A DNA stretch of 64,000 bases. It comes from Marinobacterium aestuarii. Lineage in GTDB: Bacteria > Pseudomonadota > Gammaproteobacteria > Pseudomonadales > Balneatricaceae. The stretch is from positions 1,922,001-1,986,000 of the forward strand of contig NZ_CP015839.1 in NCBI RefSeq assembly GCF_001651805.1. The letters are read 5' to 3'. Position numbers and translations under genes: made by a program. A model generated the notes under the pieces. It had not been told where the DNA came from. It did not search any database and saw nothing but the letters and a program-made list of their open reading frames with translations. Positions 1 to 9,600 of the stretch are shown here, one piece after another (position 1 is the first letter of the stretch; each line of letters starts with the position of its first letter).

Positions 1-77
1 ATGAGCAAGGTGAGATCACGTGCGTAGACGTTCCTTGCCTTGTCTGGCCAGACAGATGGAAAGGGAGGTATAGCGCT
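1..77 (+). other. window edge and flippase leader
   Basis: Frame 1 reads eight codons and stops at TAG (25-27), which could be the 3' end of a gene cut by the window edge. The rest is leader for the flippase. An AGGGAGG Shine-Dalgarno element lies near 63-69, at good spacing from the ATG at 78. Confidence 0.3.
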
Positions 78-1550
78 ATGGCTGTCAGAAAAAATCTCAG
101 CCGGATGGGCGTGGCCCATTTCATCTCTTTCGCCCTCAGCTTTGCAAGTGTGATCGTTGTATCACGTGTGCTAACGCCGGCGGAGATCGGTATTTACTCT
201 GTATCCGTGGCGGTACTGGGTGTGGCGCATACCTTCCGTGACTTTGGTGTTGCCGAGTATCTGGTCCAGGCCGAAGCGGTAGGGCGGCAGGAGTTCCGGG
301 CGGCATTCTCGGTTACGCTCTACTCCTCCTGGTTGTTGGCGCTTATCCTGTTTACCGTCCGTGAGCCGCTTGCACTGCTTTATAATCATCCTGGCGTGGC
401 CGAGGTTCTGGGTATTCTCTGCGTCAACTTTCTTATCCTTCCGTTTGGTACGCCGCTACTGGCGCTAATGCACCGGGAACTCCAGTTTCACTACCTGGCC
501 ACTAACATGTGGCTTACAAACCTGGTGCAGACCCTGGTAACCATCGGTTGTGCCTATGCCGGGCAAAGTTACCTGAGCATGGCCTGGGGAGCTCTGGCTG
601 CGCACGTCTTCAAGGTCGTGTGGCTGAACTATGTCAGACCCGGGGAAATCTTTATGTGGCCGACCGTCCGGGGTTTGGGAGAAGCGGTTAAATTTGGCTC
701 GTTGACCGGTCTGGCTTCAATTATCCGGGAAATTGGCAACGGAGCGCCTGACCTGATCCTGGGCCGTACCCTCGGATTCGTCGAAGTGGCTTTCTTCAGC
801 CGGGCCAACGGCCTGAAGAAGATGCTGATCTCAAGGGTCGTTGCGCTGGTGCGCACGGTCTATTTCCCGACCTTTGCCAGTGAGATCAGGCAGGGAGCGG
901 ATGGCGCCAAGCTGTACAGCCTGTCGATGAGCTACCTGGTCGCTATCATGGCACCGGTTCTTGCGGTTATGGCTGTTTTAGCCGAGCCTCTCATCCTGTT
1001 CCTGTTTGGCAATCAGTGGGAACGTTCGGCCCCCCTTGCGTCGCTGATCTGTATCTATGCGATGCTGGTGACGCCCTATACTTTCTACAGCCTGTCTTTG
1101 ATCGCAGTCGGCGAAGTGAAGCGCAACCTGGCAGTTGAATCGACGATTCAGGGGGGCCAGGTTCTGGTGCTGCTCAGTTCAATCTGGCTGAGCCTCGAAG
1201 ACGTAGTGATGCTGTTTGGCGTAGTGGCTCTGACCCAGATTTTTTGTGTGCAGCGAGCGCTCTACCGTACCTTCGGGCTAAGATTTTCAGATCACATAAA
1301 GGCTGTCTTTCCGTCTCTTATACTGGTTCCCTGCTCCTGCTTAGGTCCGGCGCTGACGGCTTTCTACGCTATAGAAAACGGGCTTTCAGACTACCACTTT
1401 TCCGTTCTGGCGGTCAGTGGCGTGCTGGCGGCTGTTGGTTGGCTAGCCGGGGTATTCGTCCTACAGCATCCGATGAAGAAAGAGGTGTTTAATGTGGCCG
1501 GTGTCTTTCATCGCACTTGTCGTTCGCTTTTTCGTATGAAGGTTAAGTGA
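78..1550 (+). CDS. Wzx/WzxC-type polysaccharide flippase (PST family)
   Basis: A 490-residue, very hydrophobic protein with repeated membrane segments and charged loops. It looks like the oligosaccharide flippases that move undecaprenyl-linked repeat units across the inner membrane for O-antigen, capsule or exopolysaccharide export. The N-terminus (residues 1-40) has the family's usual amphipathic start followed by the TPAEIGIYSVSVAVLG segment. Length is normal for WzxC-like proteins. The start at 78 is supported by an upstream AGGGAGG. Neighbouring polysaccharide genes (glycosyltransferase remnant, deacetylase) support a role in surface sugar export. The substrate cannot be told from the sequence. 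The assignment is family level; I am confident of flippase, not of the polymer. Confidence 0.85.
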   Translation: MAVRKNLSRMGVAHFISFALSFASVIVVSRVLTPAEIGIYSVSVAVLGVAHTFRDFGVAEYLVQAEAVGRQEFRAAFSVTLYSSWLLALILFTVREPLALLYNHPGVAEVLGILCVNFLILPFGTPLLALMHRELQFHYLATNMWLTNLVQTLVTIGCAYAGQSYLSMAWGALAAHVFKVVWLNYVRPGEIFMWPTVRGLGEAVKFGSLTGLASIIREIGNGAPDLILGRTLGFVEVAFFSRANGLKKMLISRVVALVRTVYFPTFASEIRQGADGAKLYSLSMSYLVAIMAPVLAVMAVLAEPLILFLFGNQWERSAPLASLICIYAMLVTPYTFYSLSLIAVGEVKRNLAVESTIQGGQVLVLLSSIWLSLEDVVMLFGVVALTQIFCVQRALYRTFGLRFSDHIKAVFPSLILVPCSCLGPALTAFYAIENGLSDYHFSVLAVSGVLAAVGWLAGVFVLQHPMKKEVFNVAGVFHRTCRSLFRMKVK

Positions 1551-1612
1551 TACTACCTGTATTTTTTGGCTTATAGTTTGTGAGTGTGTAACGTAACTTT
1601 AGGAGGCGGATT

Positions 1613-1745
1613 ATGAAAAAAGTGACCATGCTTTCACCGAGGGTCCCTGATGGAAGCGGGTGTGCAGCGGCGTATGGCGAACCATCTCAAGGCCCTATGC
1701 AAAGAGTTTGAGGTCTAGCTGATGCTGATTAAGCTGTATGGGTGA
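1613..1745 (+). pseudogene. glycosyltransferase 5' remnant, frameshifted and stopped
   Basis: A good AGGAGG (1601-1606) precedes ATG 1613, and translation begins MKKVTMLSPRVPDGSG, the usual opening of a GT-B glycosyltransferase. The frame is then lost. One base less in the GGG run at 1658-1660 restores GVQRRMANHLKALCKEFEV, the expected continuation (family helix before the first Rossmann strand end). That frame meets TAG at 1716, then LMLIKLYG and TGA at 1743-1745. Reading the TAG as a mutated CAG would give VQLMLIKLYG. So this is a start region with two lesions and no remaining body of the gene. No expression of a full enzyme is possible from here. Confidence 0.6.
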
Positions 1746-1781
1746 TCTCTCTTGATTTTTTGGGGAAATAAGGAGTTGGTT

Positions 1782-2438
1782 ATGTTGCTAAATAGAAAGA
1801 GTTTTTTAGCAGGCCTGTTATTTTATAACAAGGTCATGTTTTTTTGGGGGGGGATTGTTTTTTCTGCATATTCTCATGGGTCCTGTGGGGATGTTTATGC
1901 TGAAAAATATGGCCCATACGATTATTCTGACGAGAAACAGCGCAGTAGAATTCTTGAAACGGTTGAGAGGCGACACTTTACAGATAATGTGCAGGGTTTA
2001 AAGAAGGGTGGAGAAACTGGATCGATAATGGGAGATCTTGGATATACATTGAATAAATTTCCTAATCATTACCCTGCCTTGACAACTCTCGTAAAATATA
2101 GTGAGTACGAAGGTGTAAAAACTGATCCATTTATTCAAGAGGAAATAAATTGTTTTTTTGTTAGGGCAAAGCAATTTAAACCTGAAGACTATAGGGTTTA
2201 CCATATTTATGGTAACTATCTGTTTAGAAAAGGTAACTACAAAAGTTCGATAGAAAATTATACGAAGTCGCTTTCTATACGGGATTCTGCTGAGGTTCAT
2301 TATAATCTTGGGCTGGCTTATTTAAAGTTAGGTGATGTTAAAAATTCAGAAATTCACGCGCGAAAGGCATATAGTAAAAAATACCCGCTTCCCGGGCTCA
2401 AAAACATGCTCATGGAAAGGCAGGTTTCTATTGAATGA
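1782..2438 (+). CDS. secreted TPR-repeat protein of a polysaccharide locus
   Basis: I start at ATG 1782, which has AAGGAG at 1770-1775; an upstream in-frame start at 1752 lacks one. About 218 residues. The N-terminus has a hydrophobic stretch (LAGLLFYNKVMFFWGGIVFSA) ending before a Cys, so it is probably exported. The middle holds a conserved-looking segment with YGPYDYSDEKQR and ETVERRHFT. The C-terminal half carries TPR-type helices (YGNYLFRKGNYKSSIENYTKSL; VHYNLGLAYLKLGDVKNSE). Such proteins accompany exopolysaccharide genes in several gammaproteobacteria, probably as scaffolds; the exact role is unknown. Base composition is strikingly AT-rich compared with all neighbours, suggesting separate acquisition. 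Confidence 0.7.
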   Translation: MLLNRKSFLAGLLFYNKVMFFWGGIVFSAYSHGSCGDVYAEKYGPYDYSDEKQRSRILETVERRHFTDNVQGLKKGGETGSIMGDLGYTLNKFPNHYPALTTLVKYSEYEGVKTDPFIQEEINCFFVRAKQFKPEDYRVYHIYGNYLFRKGNYKSSIENYTKSLSIRDSAEVHYNLGLAYLKLGDVKNSEIHARKAYSKKYPLPGLKNMLMERQVSIE

Positions 2439-2674
2439 GTTCTGATTTATTAGGCTTTTTGATAACATGTAGTTTAGACCTGTGTTTTTGGAAGAATTAT
2501 GGTTCGACGGTAACGTTTATTTTTATAAGGATTTAGTATTTCAATTTTCATCTCTAGCGCCAACCTTGTTTAGGTTTTCAATTGCTTTGGCTTGGTTCTG
2601 ATCGAGGTGAGATTGGCAGCGTGCCAGCTCCAGCAGCCGGGTTGTATCGCGCTTGTCCTCCCTGGTTGGCGGCC
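2439..2674. other. AT-rich convergent intergenic region
   Basis: Lies between the 3' ends of the TPR gene and the leftward deacetylase. The left half continues the AT-rich composition of the TPR gene and the right half returns to GC-rich. I see no convincing terminator hairpin or gene. Confidence 0.4.
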
Positions 2675-3667
2675 TCAGGGGGCTTTCGTAGGATCGCCAC
2701 CGGGAGTAGCGTTGGCCAACAGGTTCAGAAGCATACGAGCATGGAATTTCAGCGCAATGGCGTCCCAGGGCGTGAAGCGCCTGAGGGCAAAGCGATCAGA
2801 GTCCTGGGTGGTATAGCCTGCGTCAGTGGATACAGCATATCGGAATCCCAGCTCCCTGATCACGGCGAGGTTCGCCGTATCCATATCCTTGCCGAAGCGG
2901 CCATTGGGATAGGCAAACCCCAGCACTGGCTTGCCCGTCCATGCCTCCAGCAGAGCCTTGTTGCGGCCGACTTCCTCGCGTTGCTGGCCTGGCGTCATCC
3001 CCTTGAGAATGGGGTGGTTGTGGGTATGACTGCCAATTTCGATCCCCGCCCGGGAAAGCTTGGCCACCTCATCTGGACGCAACATCTTGCGCGTTTCGGA
3101 TAGGGATCCATTGACCGCATAGAGCTCGTCTACCTTTTTAAGTCTGTCTTCAACGGCAAGGTACTTGAGCTGGCTGATGATCTGGTTGGCTAGCTGTCGG
3201 CGCGTTGCGACACTGTCTAGGGTGCAGCGCCCAAGCCCCGCCGGTTCAAGGTCGATGGCATTGGCTTTAATGCTGGCGAGCAGATCGATGATCCGGTCGT
3301 TCCACATGTTGTTACCGTTACTGAAGGCCGTGGCGACGAATACAGTTGCCGGGATCTGGTAGCGATCCAGGATTGGCAGAGCCACTTCAAGGTTGTTCAG
3401 GTAACCATCGTCCAGAGTCACGCAGACTGCCCGTGCAGGCAGGGTACCGTCCTCGATACGGTCAAGGGCTTCGACGAGTGCTAGTGGTCGAAAGTGGCGC
3501 CTGAGCAATGCCATATGCCAGTCGAATTTGGTCTTGTCCGGCTCCCATGGGCGTAGCGGATCTGGTTTGGCGAGAACCTGATGGTAGTTCAGGATGCTGA
3601 GCTTGTTGCGGCTGAAGGGAAGCGAAAGCAGTGTCATAAGTTGGTGGAGCATCAACCTGTCCCTCAT
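2675..3667 (-). CDS. polysaccharide deacetylase (NodB-type, CE4)
   Basis: A 330-residue protein with the carbohydrate esterase 4 core. VTLDDGYLNN (catalytic/metal Asp pair near residues 86-87) is followed by IGSHTHNHP (metal-binding His214 and His218, the HxxxH motif) and a later FAYPNG motif. These enzymes remove N- or O-acetyl groups from sugars using a divalent metal. The N-terminus has no strong signal peptide, only a modest hydrophobic stretch (residues 8-17). Convergent with the TPR gene and next to a flippase, so it probably tailors the polysaccharide made by the locus that extends left of the window. The substrate is not determinable. An alternative start at Met6 is possible. Confidence 0.85.
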   Translation of the reverse strand: MRDRLMLHQLMTLLSLPFSRNKLSILNYHQVLAKPDPLRPWEPDKTKFDWHMALLRRHFRPLALVEALDRIEDGTLPARAVCVTLDDGYLNNLEVALPILDRYQIPATVFVATAFSNGNNMWNDRIIDLLASIKANAIDLEPAGLGRCTLDSVATRRQLANQIISQLKYLAVEDRLKKVDELYAVNGSLSETRKMLRPDEVAKLSRAGIEIGSHTHNHPILKGMTPGQQREEVGRNKALLEAWTGKPVLGFAYPNGRFGKDMDTANLAVIRELGFRYAVSTDAGYTTQDSDRFALRRFTPWDAIALKFHARMLLNLLANATPGGDPTKAP

Positions 3668-3978
3668 CCTGTTTTACACACTGATCCAGCTGGCAGCCTC
3701 TTGGATTATAGGTGACCCAGGGTGGTGCGTAACTGTTCTCAGATGGCGGTATCTGTGAAGGGGGCGTGCCAATAGGCGGAATTTCAGGAAACGACCGAGC
3801 CAGGCTGTATCAGTGATAAGAGAGGGGCTGTCGGTGTTTCCGATCATGCAGAGGTGTCAAACATCCAGAGTGATATGAAATGAGTGAACTTTTGCAGGAC
3901 AGTATGAATATTGGGGTAAGCGGAGGACCCGAAATATACCGAGCTGAGAGATATTCTGAATTTTCTGAGATAAGGAAA
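3668..3978. other. intergenic region, nothing clear
   Basis: About 310 bases between the deacetylase start and the 3' end of the tRNA operon. It must hold the deacetylase promoter and the tRNA operon end. I find no strong hairpin with a T-run and no coding signal; short reading frames that enter from the tRNA genes are artefacts. Confidence 0.4.
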
Positions 3979-4055
<77 letters not shown>

Positions 4056-4205
4056 ACAGTACTACACTTTGCTTTGCTTTGCTAGCTCGTTATTTCATGT
4101 CGCGCCTGATACACACTTGCAACACCAGAGCAGAGCCAAAGGTCTGCCGGAACTGCGTATTTTCCAGGGCGTCAAATATTACCGAGATCTTGCGGGAAGG
4201 GTTAA

Positions 4206-4282
<77 letters not shown>

Positions 4283-4307
4283 ACGGTACTGCACTTGCTT
4301 TGATAGT

Positions 4308-4383
4308 TGGCTCCCCGAGCTGGACTCGAACCAGCGACCAATAGATTAACAGTCTACTGCTCTACCAACTGAGCTATCAGGGA
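4308..4383 (-). tRNA. tRNA-Asn (anticodon GTT), copy 1
   Basis: A 76-nt gene with acceptor TCCCTGA paired to TCGGGGA, discriminator G and encoded CCA. The anticodon loop contains CTGTTAA, giving anticodon GTT. Differs from the other Asn copy only by a compensated acceptor pair (C4-G69 here, T4-A69 there). Confidence 0.96.
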
Positions 4384-4406
4384 ACATCACTACCAATTTC
4401 TACGGT

Positions 4407-4482
4407 TGGCTCCTCGAGCTGGACTCGAACCAGCGACCAATAGATTAACAGTCTACTGCTCTACCAACTGAGCTATCAAGGA
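4407..4482 (-). tRNA. tRNA-Asn (anticodon GTT), copy 2
   Basis: First gene of the leftward operon. 76 nt with acceptor TCCTTGA paired to TCGAGGA (a T5-G68 wobble), anticodon GTT and encoded CCA. The rest of the body matches the neighbouring Asn gene. Confidence 0.96.
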
Positions 4483-4503
4483 ATGTCTCAACCGAGGCCG
4501 CGT

Positions 4504-4532
4504 ATATTAATGACGAGGCCGGGCAGCGTCAA
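4504..4532 (-). promoter_or_regulatory. sigma70 promoter of the Asn-Asn-Pro-Pro tRNA operon
   Basis: Read leftward: TTGACG (4532-4527), a 17-base spacer and TAATAT (4509-4504), followed by the GC-rich discriminator ACGCGGCC. Near-consensus spacing and a G+C discriminator are typical of strongly expressed, stringently controlled stable RNA promoters. It lies about 20 bases before the first tRNA. Confidence 0.8.
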
Positions 4533-4758
4533 CCCCTTAGTTTAAAAAAGATTTTTGCGCTGGGTGGGGCTGCGTGGACGACACGGGATGCGGTTATAAT
4601 CATGCAGGTCAGCGCGGCACTCTATGAGGGTGCGGGCGCGGCCGAGCGTCTCGGCCTGGGCGGGTGTCAGGTGGGCGCCAATAGAATGCACGGTTTCAGG
4701 TGTGCAGGTCGGCATGCTCGGGCAAACAGTATAAGAAGTGGTTGGCAAGGGAGAGTAT

Positions 4759-6504
4759 ATGAGCGCTGCAGCGGGTAACGATGCGCCACTGGATGAGCGT
4801 ATTGACCAGATGCGTCAGGGTCTTCAGGCGCTGGGTTTCGATCTGGAGGAAGTGTGCTGGTTTAATCCGGTGCCCAATGTCTGGTCGGTTCAGTTGCGTG
4901 ACCGGGTATGTTCGCTGCTGAGCAGCAGTGGACGGGGCGGCAGTCGCGATGCAGCGCTGAGCAGTGCTCTGCTTGAGTTTTATGAGCGCTTGTCCTGCAA
5001 TCGTTTTTTTGCCGATTACTATTTCGGCAGAGAGCTGGCCGAAGCTGAGTTTGTGCATTACCCGAATGAGCGCTGGTTTGCGCTCACGGGCAAGGGCTTG
5101 CCCGAGGGTCTGCTCGATGAGGCAACGCGGGATCATTTCGATTTGCATGGCCAGCTGCGGGCCCGAATGTTGCTGGACACAAACTCCGGTAATGAGCAGC
5201 GCGGGGTTTGTGCCATTCCCTTTACGCGTCAGCGCACCGGTCAGCAGGTCTGGCTGCCGGTCAATATTCTGAATAATCTCTATACCAGCAACGGTATGGC
5301 CGCGGGGCACTCGCGTTGGGAGGCCCGAACCCAGGCGTTGCTGGAGATTTTTGAACGCCATATAAAGAACACTATTCTGACGGCTGGCATCAGTCTGCCG
5401 CAGATACCCCAGGCGATTTTGGCCCGTTATCCGGCATTTTGCGAGTCTCTCGATGCGTTGCGTGCCGCCGGTTTTGTTGTGGTGGTGCAGGATGCATCAC
5501 TGGGGGGCAAGTTTCCGCTGGTCAATATAACGCTGATCAACTCGGCTGACGGGGGCTGCTGTGCAGCCTTTGGTGCCCACCCCAAATTCGAGCGCGCGCT
5601 GGAACGCACGCTTACAGGTGTGCTGCAGGGGCGGGACCTGGATGACTTGAACGGTTTTGCGCCGCCCTGTTTTGATCTCAGTATGGTGGCCGAGCAGGAT
5701 AATCTGGAGGCGCACTTTATCGACTCGAGCGGCGTGGTCGCCTGGGATCTGTTGTCGCGAAAGCCTGATTACAGCTTCACGCAATGGAACATTGAAGGTG
5801 ACAGTCAGGCTGAGTTTGAGCACCTGTGCTACCTGATTCACCGCGTCGATATGGATATTTATATCGCGGATCATGAGCACCTGGGGCTCTGTTGTTGCCA
5901 GATTGTGGTGCCGGGGATGGCCGACCTGTATCCGGTCGATTATCTCGTGCATCACAACAATAATCGGGCAGTGGCCATGCGGGGCTCGATATTGCAGCTC
6001 GCGGAGCTGAGTGTTGAGCAGGCCGCGGAGCTGGAGCAGCAACTCGACAGCCTTGAACTGGATGATTACCTGCGTGTCAGCGAACTCTTGTGTCTGTATG
6101 CCGATCCGGATACCTACTGGGGGCAACTCAGTGTGGGTGAGTTGCGCTGTTTGCTGGCGTTGCGTACAGGTGATCTGAGCCTGGCACAGGGGTGGAGCGA
6201 CTGGGTTATGCACAGCGGTTTGCTCTCTGATGAGCGTCTGCGACTGTTTCGCTGTATTAACCAGCTACTGCAGTTTCGCCTGGATCCCGAGCGCCATGCG
6301 GAGCATTTTGATTATCTGCTGCAGCAAATCTACGGTCAGCCGTTGCTGGATCGGGTGCGTCAGATGCTGGCCGGCGAAGAAATATTCGTGGATGCCCCGG
6401 CAATTGGGGAAAACCTGGAAGGTCTTGTCACTCATCGAATCTTGCTCGATACCTATCAGCGCCTGCAGCAGATAAAAGCGAGTCATTATCAGGATCAGCC
6501 CTGA
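4759..6504 (+). CDS. ycaO: YcaO-domain protein (RimO accessory type)
   Basis: About 581 residues, matching E. coli YcaO in length. The start at ATG 4759 has AAGGGAG at 4747-4753; the upstream GTG 4738 does not. YcaO proteins bind ATP and activate amide bonds; E. coli YcaO helps RimO methylthiolate ribosomal protein S12. ATP-site segments are visible: SSGRGGSRDAALSSALLEFYERL (about residues 55-77) and RTQALLEIFERH (about 196-207). The C-terminal third resembles the extra domain of the E. coli protein. No precursor peptide, dehydrogenase or RRE-type partner gene is adjacent, and the C-terminus lacks the PxPxP tail of azoline synthetases. That favours the housekeeping S12 role. It is a single-gene unit. 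Confidence 0.88.
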   Translation: MSAAAGNDAPLDERIDQMRQGLQALGFDLEEVCWFNPVPNVWSVQLRDRVCSLLSSSGRGGSRDAALSSALLEFYERLSCNRFFADYYFGRELAEAEFVHYPNERWFALTGKGLPEGLLDEATRDHFDLHGQLRARMLLDTNSGNEQRGVCAIPFTRQRTGQQVWLPVNILNNLYTSNGMAAGHSRWEARTQALLEIFERHIKNTILTAGISLPQIPQAILARYPAFCESLDALRAAGFVVVVQDASLGGKFPLVNITLINSADGGCCAAFGAHPKFERALERTLTGVLQGRDLDDLNGFAPPCFDLSMVAEQDNLEAHFIDSSGVVAWDLLSRKPDYSFTQWNIEGDSQAEFEHLCYLIHRVDMDIYIADHEHLGLCCCQIVVPGMADLYPVDYLVHHNNNRAVAMRGSILQLAELSVEQAAELEQQLDSLELDDYLRVSELLCLYADPDTYWGQLSVGELRCLLALRTGDLSLAQGWSDWVMHSGLLSDERLRLFRCINQLLQFRLDPERHAEHFDYLLQQIYGQPLLDRVRQMLAGEEIFVDAPAIGENLEGLVTHRILLDTYQRLQQIKASHYQDQP

Positions 6505-6549
6505 TTTTTAGTCCTTGTGCCTATTGCGACTTCTGTATCGATATGGCTG

Positions 6550-6571
6550 CTACTGTACCACGGTACAATAG
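6550..6571. promoter_or_regulatory. 22-bp palindrome upstream of the adhesin gene
   Basis: CTAcTGTACC-AC-GGTACAaTAG is an inverted repeat with one mismatched pair. It sits about 75 bases before the adhesin start codon and after the ycaO stop. It could be an operator for a dimeric regulator. It has no T-run, so it is not an intrinsic terminator. The regulator is unknown. Confidence 0.4.
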
Positions 6572-6644
6572 GCGCCCCTGGTTTTAGCTCCTATGTTTAG
6601 GTAACGCCTGAACTGGGCAGCTATCGAGACCAAGGAGATTAGTC

Positions 6645-9600
6645 ATGGCTATCGGGGACGTTGCAGGTAGTGTCAGCTTTATTTTCGGAACCGTTGTGGC
6701 TGTCGGCGCCAATGGTGCAGAACGGGTACTCTCGCTTGGCGACACCCTCTATGAAGGTGATCAGGTACGTGTGTCGGACGGCGGACGAATTGAGATTACC
6801 GCAGCTAACGGCGAAACGCTGGCGCTGGATTCCGGCCAGGAGGCGACGGTCGATGCGGGTTTCCTGACCGCCCATAGTGGCGATGGCCAGTCTCAACATC
6901 AGGATGTTGCCGCAACGGTGACCTCGATCAGCGGCACTGTCGTCGCCGTTGCCGCCGATGGCAGCGAACGTATTCTGGCGGTCGGTGATGTTCTGTTCGA
7001 GGGCGAGCTGATCCGCGTCGCCAGTGGCGGCAGCGTGCAGCTGACCGGTGCCTCCGGTGAGACGGTTTCCCTGGCGTCAGGCCAGCAGGCGCTTATAACC
7101 CCCGAATTTTATACCGATGCCGCCCAGTTCGATTCATCCCAGTCGGTGGCCTCCAGCCAAAGTGCCGACCAGGCGCTGCAGCAAACCGGTGAAATAGATG
7201 CCATTCAGGCCGCAATTTTGGCCGGTGAGGATCCCACCGCCGTGGCCGAAGCTACAGCCGCAGGTCAGGCGCCGGGTGATGCCGGTGGTCCGGGAGATTC
7301 AGGCTCGTCCTTTGTGCTGTTGTCCCGTACCGGTCAGGAAGTTAATCCTGAGGCGGGTTATCCGACCAGCGGTCTGAGTCGCGGGTTTACGACACCGGAT
7401 AACGAAGTTGTGTTGCTGACAGACGCCGAGCCTGTGGTGAGCGTTATCATCAAAGAGCCTGAGCCACCGGTCGGCGGTGAGCCGCCCGATGTGCCAACAC
7501 CTGACTTTCCCATTGTTGTGAGCGGTAGTGGTGCCCTGGTTCTGGAGGGGACGAACGGTGGTGAGCCGCGTGTTATCACCTTTCTGCTGACCCTGGACAA
7601 GGCGTACGACCAGGATGTGACCGTGACCTACGAGCTGCGCCCGGGAACGGCCAGTTATCCCGATGACTGGTTCGATGGTCAGTTGATCAATGTAGTGGTT
7701 ATCCCGGCCGGCGAAACGGTGTTTGAAGTGCCGGTCAGCATAGTGATGGATCATCTGGACGAAGGTAACGAGACCTTCGAGATTATTCTGCTCAGTGCAA
7801 GCGGTGCCAACCTTAACCCTAATGCCAGCTCCGCGAATGTCACCATTATTGATGATGACACCACGCCGGTGGCCGTAGATGACATCAATAGCATCAGTGA
7901 TCCAGAGGTTGTGTCCGCCGAGGGCAATGTGCTGGGTAACGACACCGATGAGGATGGCGACGATGTTGCCGGTAATCTGGAGGTCGTTATTCCGCCCGGT
8001 GATACCGAGATTGCACTGTCGCATCAGTACGGTGATCTCACTATTCAGAGTGATGGCAGCTATGTCTTTGTACTGAATGATGATGGCAAGGCCGCGTTTC
8101 TCGCGCTGGATGACACCGATCCGGATCTGGTGATTACGTTCCCCGATGCCTACCAGGTCACCGATGGTTACAACCCCGGCAATGCTGCCGATGTTGTAAT
8201 CTCGCTGGTCGGTTCGAACGATGGGCCCGAAGTAGTCGTGGATACCGGTAACCCCCAGGGTGGCAATGATGTTGTGTACGAGTCAGGCCTCGCGGTGGGG
8301 TCGGACAGCGGAGCGGACACAGAGTTTGCGCTGGGTAGCTTTACGCTCTCGGACCTCGACGGGCTCGACGATCTCGTCTCCATTACGATCAATGGTGGAT
8401 CGCCGGTGCTTATTGGTGATCTGGTGAATGCCTCCTTTGCGGGAGCCAGTGGCACTCTGACCATTACGGCCTACAACGCGGCAACGGGGGTTGCCAGTTA
8501 CAGCTATGAGCTTACAGGCCCAACGACCGACGTGCCTGATGCGGCCGAGACAGATGTATTCAGTCTGACAGTCTTCGACGGTACCGAGAACTCGGCGCCA
8601 GCGACCATCACCATTGAGATTGTGGATGATGTGCCCGATGCCGATCCAGACTCCGGTGATGTGACCGAAGGGGCGACCCTGGTGGTGGATGCGGTTGCAG
8701 GCGTGCTGGTCAATGATGCTGAAGGCGCGGATGGCGCCAGCCTGCAGGGTGTGCGGGCGGCGGGCGGTGATACGACCACGCCAGTCAGTGGCGATATAGG
8801 CAATGTTGTTGCCGGCCTTTACGGCACCCTGACGCTCGATGCCGACGGCGGCTATAGCTATGCATCGACGGCCAATGCCATCGGCAGCGATATGCAGGAT
8901 GTATTTGTGTACACCCTGGTGGATGGCGATGGTGATACGTCGACCACAACGCTCACCATAAACCTGACCAATGCAGGGCTGCTGGTGGAAGATCACAATG
9001 CCGTTCAGGTGAGCGAAGCGGCGCTGGATGAAATCAAGGACGGTGATGATCTCGTCGCCGGTACTGTAACTGGCAGTAATCCGGACAGTACGGCCGAGAC
9101 ATCGACAGCGGGTGATCTGAGTGACAATGTGTCCGGCGGCAATGGCCCCTATACCTTTGCGCTGGACGGTTCTGCGACCGGCAGTTACGGCACTATCCAG
9201 GTTAACAGTGACGGTAGCTATATCTATACCCTCACGGCGCCCGTGACCAGCGATCCTGTCGCTGATGATGGCGCCAATGTCGAGCAGGGTGCTGACAGCT
9301 TCAGCTTCACGGTGACGGACGCCAATGGCAACACCGGTCAGGGTACGATCTATATCAATATTGTGGATGATGTGCCCAGTGTCAGTATCGCGGTCACAGG
9401 CGAGGGCGGTGAAGCCGCCGTGGTGCTGCAGACCGATGATGCCCTGACCGACGGTGACCCCACCGACGATGACGTTGCCGTGTCGAGTGCAGCCTTTGGT
9501 GGCATCTTTGCTGCGACCCCGGTCTACGGTGCCGATGGTGCCGGTGATACTGTCATTAGCTACAGCCTTGCACTGGCGTCCGGCGTCAGTGATGGCGACG

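Noticed and set aside
4759-6504. Azoline (TOMM) peptide biosynthesis by YcaO
   Set aside because: No precursor peptide, dehydrogenase or E1-like gene nearby and no C-terminal PxPxP; the length fits the RimO-accessory YcaO.
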